NCBI GenBank assembly: GCA_010093485.1
Contig: MU001509.1
Location: forward strand, 614,256 to 678,255
DNA: 64,000 nt
Source: Karstenula rhodostoma CBS 690.94
Lineage: Eukaryota; Ascomycota; Dothideomycetes; Pleosporales; Didymosphaeriaceae
Direction: 5' to 3'
Below the pieces are notes generated by a model, which saw only the letters and a program-made list of their open reading frames with translations, did not search any database and had not been told where the DNA came from. The position numbers and the translations under genes were made by a program. Below, piece by piece: positions 55,174 to 64,000 of the stretch. Position 1 is the first letter of the stretch. Each line of letters begins with the position of its first letter.

Positions 55174-58100
55174 TCACTGCGCGATCCTTAGGATATCCTC
55201 CTCGCCCGAGGGTCCTGCGTTCAGCGACCCATCCTCGTATAGAGATTTGAACCAGCTACCTTGGTGTTCGAGGAGCTTGTATGGCTCGCCATACTCCACA
55301 AGCTGGCCCTGGTTCATGACGATGACCTTATCGAAGTCAAGTACGGTATCGAGCTTATGGGCGACGGCAATAATAGTGTGAGCCGTGAACTTGGACCGCA
55401 GCAAGCGCTGCACGTGAGAGTCCGAGGCATGGTCAAGACTACGGTGTGATTAGTGAGGCTCGAGTGAGTGGACGGCTTGAGAAGACTACTTACTTGCTAG
55501 TTGCTTCATCGAGAACGAGGACGCTCGATTTGTCTTTCCTCAAGAGCGCGCGAGCGAGACAGAAGAGCTGCCGTTGTCCGTGCGAGAAATGGAGGTCCTC
55601 AACATCGACGTCGAGCGGATGCGCGTACTTGTTTTCGTCGCCCTTGCTTACGACGGTGTCCCAGAGCTGCACATCCTTGAGTGCCTGCATGATGGCTTTG
55701 TCGTTGCTTTGCTGCAATGGGTCGGCATTCAGTCGAATGGACCCTGGTAGAAGATATGCGTCTTGAGGAAGACCGATCAATCTTGATCGTACAGTCTGGC
55801 GAGGGATGCGGTGAAGGGAAAGGCCGTCGATGGTGATATTTCCAGCCGAGAGTTCAATCATGCGGAAAAGTGACAGAACAAGGGAAGACTTGCCGCTGGA
55901 GCTATGTCAGCGTTGGATCTAAGACGGCAAGAGAGCAACATACCTTCCAGTGCGGCCAACAATTGCAACCTTCTCGCCCGGTGCGATCGAGAGGGAAAAC
56001 TTCGAGATAACGGGCTCATAGGGCCGGTAACATGCGGTAACGTCCTTGAACTCGATCTTGCCATCGCTAGGCCAGCTTGGCGGTGGCACCTGATCCTCTC
56101 CCTCCAGGTCTTCGCTGATCGCGTCGGTCGTGAAGGTCTTGATACGTGCTACACTTCCAATGTGTGTCTCCAGCTGCGTCCACCAGTGGATGAGCAGCTT
56201 GATACTCTGAGAGAAGAGGATGACATTGAGCAGAGCGACACCGACGTAGCCGGCGCTGAGCTTCCCTTTGAGCACGACAACAAGTATGATGAGAAGCGTC
56301 GCCACAGCAGCCACAATAAGGTCCAGTACTAGAGTCAGCCAACGCTGCACGGCAAAGAGCAGATAAAAGGGACGTTGGCTGCGATCCAGCAGCTTTCTGG
56401 CTTTCTCCCCGAGAAAGTCCTGCCACCCAAAAGCTCGGATAGTAGCCAAACCCTCCAACATCTCATTAAACTGTGTGTATAGGGGCGACTTGGCCTCGAG
56501 GTCGAGAAATCGTAGCTGTCGCGAGGTGCGCAGGTAGAACTTCTGGATCAAGTAGACACTCCCACCAACTACAGGGAAAGAGATGGTCGCGAACGGGGCG
56601 GCGACAGCGATGAGAATCATCTGAGCAATACACAAGATGAAAGCTAGCCTGAGTCAGCCCGTTCCGTGAGAAAAACAAAGAGGAGATTGACTCACTTGCA
56701 AAGGTGTTGAGAGCAGAAACGGGCAGCTCCATGTCAATGAGCATGAGATCCTGGCTGAAGCGATTCAGCGTGACACCGGTATCAGTGGATGCAAAGAACG
56801 ACATCGGAGAACCAAGGACAGTATCAAGAAGCCTTTTGTGGAAAGCGAGGCCCGAACGTGGAACCATCTCAATGATGAGTTGCCTAAAATCGTCAGCAGT
56901 GTCACGCCGACAACCCACGCACAGTACTGACCAGCAGCTGATGATGAGGAAAATCATAGCTCCGACACCAAGAGCAGCATAGACCCCAAGGTAGTAACCG
57001 AGTCGCTGGTTAGGAAATTCGTCGTTGTACTCAGCCCAGAGCTTTACCCAGATCGCTGATGGAATATTTTAGTCTAAGTCATGTATCAGTGAGAGATCAC
57101 TTACTGGGGAACGATTGCCCAAAGATGAACAGCGTGACGGAGACCATGAAAATAAGGGCGGCAGTCCAACCCACAGACTTGATGTAGTAGTAGTAGATGG
57201 CCACATCACCAGTGCGGCGGTTAGTCTCCGCTTGGATGTCATCTTCAGTAACCATGCCATTGTTCGCACGCTCGGAGTACCGCGGCGGCGCTTCATAGAT
57301 GTGCTTCTCCGGAGAAAAGTCCCAGTCGGGCGGTGGTAAGTCGAAGTTAGCCACGTACCCACCAGTTCCGTTCAATTTGTCGAAGGTGCCTTGTTCTGAG
57401 ATGCTGCCTTCCTTGCTGAGCGCGACAATGTGGTCACAATACGGCAGGCGCTTGGCTGCAGACGAAAGATCATTAGCACCTGTGGGCGGGGCGGGGCGGG
57501 GCAAGGCTGCAGAGTACGTACCTGTTGAAGATGCGATAAGGACGGTGGATCTACATCTTCGAAGGAGACCATTACGACCGAAGAGACTGTGCCAGACGCG
57601 ATTTTCGGTTTGACCGTCCAGCCCGCCCAGGCAACCATCGAGGATGACGACGTCCTTTTGAGCATATATCGCTCGCGCAAGAGCCTATCACGTGAACGAG
57701 TTAGTTATAGGCACCGGATGCAGTGGGATCAATGGGTGGGTGTTCTTACAATACGCTGGCTCTGGCCCCCACTCAGGGCAATGCCCTTACTGCCGATCTG
57801 CGTCTGGTCTCCTTGCGGCAGTTGGCGCAAATCTTCATCTAAGGCGCAGCTGCGAACGACCGTTGCATACCATCGCTGATCGAATTCCGATGCCCCGATG
57901 ATGCTCTGTTGTACTGTGCCGTTCACGTGCCACGGCGTCTGGTCGCACAAGGCGATGCGCATGGACGACAGCTGGACTGTGCCACCCATAACCGGGAGTT
58001 CGCCCAGAATAGCCCTGATCAAAGTCGATTTGCCGCAGCCTACCGGACCCACGACTATGGTAATCTTACCTCGTGGGACAGCCATGTTTATCGCTTGCAG

Positions 58101-60535
58101 GCACCCTGTTTGCTTTTCCTTGTCCCAGCCAAAGTACCCATTCTCGATCAGTACGGCCGTTGAAGATGTAGACCCAAGCTCTCGGGCGTCTAGGGAGAAG
58201 CGACTTTTCTGCGATTCGTCGGAATCCTTTTCAGACTCGTCGCCCAAGTCTGAAGTTGAGCCAAGGGTCCCGCTCAGATACGGAGACCGACGATGCTCGA
58301 CCTGTGTTGGGGTGACGAGGAACTTTTGAATCCTCTGGAAGGATCCGACGCCACCCATGAACGAGGACAAAGACATGATGAGCGAGCTGAGAGGCTCTGA
58401 CAATAGCGTGAAGAGCGAAAGTGACGTGAAAACCTTGGCCGTATCAAGCGTGCTGGTGCCGTTGCTCTTCTGCGCAAGGATAGAGAATACCGCAAACGTA
58501 AGGATGGGTGACAAAAGTGGAGAGGAAAAGGCTGCAGCTATGTGAGCATGTGTCTTCAAGGTAAATGTCGCAACCACTTACAGATCGCCATTGTCCAGAT
58601 CAGAAGCTTCCTGAACTTCCTGGAGATGGTGAGCTCCTCGATGCGTAGGCGCTGCAAGTCCGCTCGCAACACATCTGTGAGGCCGGTCATCTTGACCCCA
58701 CGCATGGAGCTCAACATCGCGGTCGTGGCTGCGATTCGTCGCTCGATACCTTCCAGCCACAAGGCTTGTTTTTGCATCACCATGCTAGTCGCGATAAGCG
58801 ACCCGCCAAACGACACTGTGATACGAGGTCAGCCAGTGGTACCATAAGTGCGAAAAGAGGATACCCACAGACTGCTACTCCAACAGGGATGAGGCAGGCA
58901 ACACCGAGCTGTCGTTGGAGAAGAAAGATAGCTAGTCCGACCTCGATAGTGTTTGCCCAGATTTCGTGACCAGTCTGCATGCCCGTGACAATGCGCTCTA
59001 TATCAGCGCTCATCAACGTGAGCGATGATGCTGTGTCCACATCGGTCAAGGGGACGGCTACAGCCTTGTTGTAGAGCATCGAAATGAGACCGCCGCGCAT
59101 CATCGTAATGAATCGAAAGGTGAAATGCTGATACTGTCCAGTGGATACCTTGAGGAGCCATTAGTGCCGCGAAGTATGGGTGGTCGATGTACATACTGCA
59201 ATTCCCACATACACGAAGACGTATGCGCCAATCAACCCATAGCCTATGTTTGTAGTCTGGGCTGATTGAGCTTGTTCCGAGTATGAAACCGCGCGGTTGA
59301 TGAGAAACGGCTGGCAAAAATTGAACGCCATGAGACAGGCGCGAGGTGGCACAACCGCCAGGATGGGCAACTTGAGTTTCCTCAAGGTAGTCACGAATAG
59401 CGAGTTCGGGCCTACATGCGGCACTTTCGACGTCAATCTAGTCAGCATGTAGATCTGGAGTGGTCGCTATGGTTGAGACTAACCCTTGCCCCATGCTGAT
59501 TTAATGATCCCATGGAGATACTCAGCCCGGAGGTACTTGTCCAGCTGGTACAAGTCGTCGATGGAGAAAGTGTTTTTGAACCCTTTCTTGAAGAGAGCAT
59601 TCTGCCACCAGAACAGCGAACGACTGTAGACACCAGCAGCAGCCTCTGGAGGCTCGTCTGTGTAGCCTGACAGCAGGAGGTTTCCCTTCCCTCTTGCTTC
59701 AAAAACAGCGAGGAAGACTTTGACTCCAACTCTAGTGGTGAACAAAATCGATATTTGGTTTAGCTGTTCGTCTAGCGAGTAGCTGCGCGAGCGGGCGGTG
59801 TCAAAAACAACCGTGAAGAGGAGGTATACGTTGAGCCAAAAGGAGGTTCGGATGCATCGCGAGTGCTCGAAGTAAGACAGGGCGCCTAAGACGAGCGCAC
59901 CCACAAGATCTGGAGAAGCCACTACTTAGTACACGTAGTGAAGAACGCTTGTGCGAATGTGTCTCTTGGAAGACACGCGGGACGACTCACTAAGGACGGC
60001 TGAAGGAACTGCTGCATCGCTCTTGAAGTCGCGGTGGTTGACCCAAAGTATCAACAGGGCGAGGTCAAAGCCTGCAAGACTGAACAATGGGACCAGTTAG
60101 CAATCTACTTTGTTGGTATTGTCGATCAGAATGAATGTGCACAACGTCCAAAGTATTGGAACCAGCTGGCTGAGACGTACAATACCCATGCGAGCTGTTG
60201 CCCACCATTAGCTATGGGAATGTCGAGTGGAGCAGGATCTTCACTTACTAGTTTCGCTGGTAATAACAAAGATGTCGAGACCTTCTTGCTCTTCTGCCAA
60301 AGATATCCTATTCGGAGGGGAGCAATACATAAAAGCAATGCAATCGGTGCTATAGACAAGAATGCGTCTTCGAAAAGGAGGGTAAAATCGAAACCTCCTC
60401 GGCCTTGGGTCCCGACGTATGTCAGTCTAGGTTTCGCATGTACTGCGTATGACAGAACAACGTACAATGTGCGCCAGCGTAAGGACCGACTGTATTATCG
60501 ACAGCGCCACAGCGCTGACTAGAGTCGGATGCCAT
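55174..60535 (-). CDS. ABCC-type (MRP-like) ABC transporter, 16 exons
   Basis: ATP-driven exporter of conjugates or lipophilic compounds in the plasma or vacuolar membrane. 1491 aa. Exons: 60535-60466, 60403-60249, 60194-60181 (14 nt), 60079-59991, 59921-59484, 59411-59197, 59148-58869, 58815-58582, 58537-57750, 57684-57522, 57455-57105, 57055-56932, 56883-56696, 56643-55944, 55895-55494, 55438-55174. All introns (44-101 nt) are GT..AG and the phases sum to 1492 codons. An N-terminal membrane domain with RGGFDFTLLFED is followed by two TMD-NBD halves. NBD1: Walker A GPVGCGKST near 662, signature LSGGQ near 753, Walker B VVILDG. NBD2: GRTGSGKSS near 1270, signature SHGQ, Walker B VLVLDEATS, switch AHKL. 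NBD1 has Gly in place of the acid after Walker B Asp and Ser in place of the switch His, so only NBD2 should hydrolyse ATP well. No metabolite cluster surrounds it. Confidence 0.92.
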
Positions 60536-63500
60536 TGAACGGAGCAAAGAAAACCAATTGCCTTTCTTGATATCAATGTTCAACACACTGGATGGAAGGT
60601 TGATGGAGTCTAAGGGTTCATAGTCTAGTGCCGAAATGCGACCGCGGGCTATTAGCCAGTGCGGATTTCATCAGCTGGCACCACGCTGCAGTCATTACTC
60701 AAAATCTTTGACGGTTGTGAACTTGGCGCGGACCTTTCCATCCCAGCTCACTTGGGCCATGAATGGAACCCCGTAACGCGTACGGCTAGCTCTCCGGCTT
60801 CGGTGGAAAACCCTGCTTCGGTTCTTCGAGCAATAGACGACTTGCACCAGATCCTGGCTTCTGCGCATCGCCTGGGATCAAGAAATGTGCGCTATTGCTG
60901 TTTGAATCGCCGGCGTTCTGTATGATCAGTACAAGGATGACAAGCTCGAGCCTGGGCCGAGCGAGCGACGATCTGTGGAGATCAATCCAAAAGGCCGAGC
61001 GATCGCACAATCAAGGTTGTTCCTGAGCGGCTCTTGGACGTACTATGCGTCTGCACGATTATAGAAATGACGCTGATCGTTACTCCAAACGCGGAAGAAC
61101 CAGACCGAAACTGTACGAACAATCTATTTGCTGTACCAACCGGAACCCTGCAACCAACCCTGGGACCAGCTGGCATCTCACTACAGAATAGCAACATGCA
61201 CATCGCCGCTGCCAAACAACGGCTTCATCACATGACTTTAGGATCCGGGTCTGTGGGTTCAGCTGGCCAAATGGTGGTGTGATAATACTGGCTACCCTGG
61301 GATGCACAGCATGGATACGGTGCCGAGGCCAATCATAAAGTGGTTGAAGTCACACACTGATTCATCGTTACGTTGAATATGTAGAATTGAGACTGTACAA
61401 CTCGCCAAGTAAACATTATGAACTGCTTGAATCGATTGGTTGATATTCTTTGTGTAACTGACCTCATGTCAGTGTCATGCCATGGGCTTGTTATTGTGCG
61501 TACCAGATCAAGTCTGGCTCTCGCCACACCCGGTGTTCTGCGGCCACCGCCGAATGCTAAGCTGCAAGAGTGGCATAGCCTCTTCTAGCAACTTGAGTGA
61601 CGAACTCACCGGGTTCGTCTGGAGGATGCATCTGTCTTCTCGCCCTGTCGACACTAGGACATGTGGGTCTCATATGGTGCCTTGTTTTCCTCATCTCCAC
61701 CGACTTGCAATTCCAGGGATTGAGCGAAGGCATTGATCAAACTTGAACAGCCACCCGTCGTCGCAAGCGATTGGCGGAACGATCAGCCAGCATCTAATTT
61801 TGGAGGTTTCCGCAAGCCATGTACCACAACATCCTTTATGAAGAGGCTGCCGTGTGGCGCATTGCATCTCAACGGAGAATGTCGGTGAGTCGCGGATGGC
61901 AACACCTTTCGTGCGTTTGATAATGTTCGAGAAGTATGCGCCGTTCGTGCTGACAGTCCTCACCTGATAAAAAAAAATAAAAAAATCGCGTTGGGCTAGT
62001 TCTGTTTTGTGACCCGTGGTCCCCTAGAGTAAACGACACATGTACTAATCCTCGCGAGTAACAACACCATCCACAAGGATGTCGTCGCTTCCAGGGTTTT
62101 GCAAATTCGATTTGATACGAAGGATGATACTAAACCTGATGAATAGGTAACGCAAAGGGTAAGCGGTAGCTCATGTTGCATCCACTTTCAGCCGAACAGC
62201 TAAGCGCTGCGCTAGTTTTGCTTGGATGTCGGCAGAATAGCGTATTGCGGACAAGAGAATTCAGTCCCCGCGGGCGAATACTCAGAAGCAATGCAGACAT
62301 TTCTGACGGGTAGCGAAATGAAGGTGTACGCACGAGAAAGCCTAGGTCGAGGCCCTGGGTGCTCTAGTCTGTGGTTAGTGGGTTTGGAACAGCGAGATCT
62401 GAACGCCACATCCTTCGCGGCGGTCTCGCCATGAACCAGGGTATGCGTGACGTAGGTAGATTATAGCGACTTCGCACACCAGGTAGAGTATTCTCGATTG
62501 TTCCTCTACATAGGTCACACGGTTAGTTCTTGGTGTAATCATTGCTAGAGTTGTCCTCTCACGGCAGTGTAGTTGTTGGGATGTTCCTGGAAGACGCGAT
62601 ATAGTGCAGACCCTCGTATGGCTAAATCAAGAGGGTCCAGGGCAGGCACCAAGACCTTAGACTACCGGCGGGTCCCAATTCCCCACAATGGAGCATAATA
62701 ATGTCTGGGGGCATTCCATGCTGGTGATCGTCATAACAGGTGGAGCGGATCAAATCAGGCAGAAGCGGCATGATGAAGACATGGTACGGAATACAGTGAA
62801 GCCAAAAGCTGCGACTGCGGCGTGAGGATCTTCTTCCAGAGATGGCGGTCATGGGTCGTATTCCAAATGGGACTGCAACGGACGTCGCCCTGTCTTGGGG
62901 GGCAAGCAAAATGGCCGACACAAGCACAGAGAATACGAATGGAAGAAGCCGTAGGCATCCACTGCATGCTGGGGTTGACGAGGGCGGGCCGGAGATGGGA
63001 GCGGGAGTGTCATGGTTTCCGCTACGCTACACTACTCCGTGCATGCAGCATTGCTGGAACAGACCGTGACGTGACCGTTGAGTGGCTGCCCGATTGGCAC
63101 CTGTTAGGTGGGTCGCACGACCGGGGAGGCGTATGAGGCGCCCACAGAGAGGTGAGCGCGTTCTCGTGGACCCAGGAAGGGGTATCGACAGCGTGTCGCT
63201 CATGTCCGGAAAGGCAGCAGATGACAATCACGCCGTTCACATCAGACGGCGAGGGACAAGGTAGTGGCTGCGATGGCTGGCAGCTGACGGCCTGAGGAAG
63301 TGGCAGAGAGGCGGTGGGGACACGGGGGGACGTTGACGGAGAGGAAGTGCCCGTTTTTAGACGGCTAGATCGACCCACCATGTCGGGTCGCTTGGCCTTG
63401 CGCATCAGGAACCAAAGGTGCATCAGTTGGTGACAGACTGGGGACGCACCATACAGAATCGACTTGCCTGGCCCGCCATGGCGAACGCGAATTTCCCGTT

Positions 63501-64000
63501 GTAGCTGTCTGCCGAGTCCCATTCGCTGGACCTCGCGCCCGATGCCACTCATTTGCATCGTCTGCTTACCGTCGTGAAGATTTTGCGGTCCGTCACGTGG
63601 ACGCTACGGCCCCGGGCCCCCGCATGGCGCCAATACGCGTAGCCAGCTCTCTTCTCTCCACCACAACTCGTATTCCGTGCAACTCGCGACGCACGACGCA
63701 CGATGCACGCATGACCGCCGGCCGTATTGATATTTTACCTGACCGGCCTAAACGTCAGCTTGCTCCGGTGCGCCGTGGCTAATATGCAGCGCCTATTGCA
63801 CCATCACGTGGCAGCGCTACACCCAACAGATGCATCCAGCGCAGCACCATGGCGATCGCTCCTGCTTCGTAACTACCCCGGGCTTCAGGTCGCTTTGACA
63901 CTGCCGATCGCTGGTGGTGTTTCCATGGCTCGATCCTGTACAGCCTGGCCCAGGCCTGGCGCAGCGCCCGCGTATACCACGATGTTTACCCGTACCCCGA
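60536..64000. other. 3.5-kb right-end region without a supported gene
   Basis: The left part holds the ABC transporter promoter. Further right all frames are broken; an A-rich run (aaaaaaaaataaaaaaa) lies near 61972-61986. A minus-strand frame at 63022-63558 (178 codons) has a basic N-terminus but no domain and many Pro/Ser, so I do not call it. A GC-rich stretch at 63590-64000 may be the promoter of a gene beyond the window. Confidence 0.5.

Noticed and set aside
55174..60535. ABC transporter as a pseudogene, because the coding is split over many short frames
   Set aside because: Every break is explained by a GT..AG intron and the exon phases sum to a full-length 1491-aa protein with both ATPase domains.
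60918..61310. Possible decayed gene right of the ABC transporter
   Set aside because: A few protein-like stretches occur, but I could not match them to any family in any frame.
63022..63558. 178-codon minus-strand frame near the right edge
   Set aside because: Basic start but no domain; Pro/Ser-rich with no sign of conservation. It might be a fragment of a real gene, but I cannot support it.

Overview
The window comes from a filamentous ascomycete (Pezizomycotina). A Dothideomycete is my best guess, but it rests on overall character and not on a marker gene. The support is eukaryotic gene structure with many short introns (44-172 nt, GT..AG, CTRAY-like branch sites), long intronless fungal genes, a Taka-amylase-type secreted alpha-amylase, a fungal-type PX-PH phospholipase D, a many-exon fungal ABCC transporter, and decayed gene relics between well-kept genes. 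I rebuilt splice sites by hand. In every multi-exon model the exon phases sum correctly.

Layout, left to right. 0-6 kb: the 3'-truncated end of a SAM/HMG-box/fungal-MHR regulator (-), an aldehyde dehydrogenase (-), and a Trp-rich unknown protein (+). 7.5-9.4 kb: a secreted alpha-amylase (+). 9.4-15.7 kb: a gene-poor block with tRNA-derived SINE-like repeats and one unknown 354-aa gene (-). 15.7-28.5 kb: phospholipase D (-), an alpha/beta hydrolase (+), a 1196-aa disordered, probably nuclear protein (-), and a 58-aa cysteine-rich membrane microprotein (-) that needs an intron to be seen. 29-30.7 kb: a probably mitochondrial P-loop ATPase (-) with a likely GC-AG intron. 30.7-36.7 kb: gene-poor DNA ending in two decayed genes, an amino-acid transporter and an AidB-like acyl-CoA dehydrogenase. 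37-45 kb: a small secreted protein (-), a VIT/VWA protein with an FG/Q-rich tail (-), and a membrane acyltransferase 3 (+).

45.7-51.7 kb is a compact housekeeping cluster: Pus3-type tRNA pseudouridine synthase, a Hub1-type ubiquitin-like protein with an RS/RD-rich N-terminal extension, PIG-H/GPI15, the U5 snRNP protein Dim1/Dib1 (whose intron is GC-AG), and an RWD-domain protein. Two of these act in the spliceosome. 51.7-55.2 kb holds no gene I can support. 55.2-60.5 kb is an intact 16-exon ABCC transporter with a 14-nt micro-exon. 60.5-64 kb again has no supported gene.

The window is not a biosynthetic cluster and I see no complete mobile element or CRISPR. The most interesting items are the microprotein, the Hub1 extension beside a GC-AG intron in Dim1, the FG-repeat VWA protein, the SAM-HMG-MHR fusion, and the paired pseudogenes.
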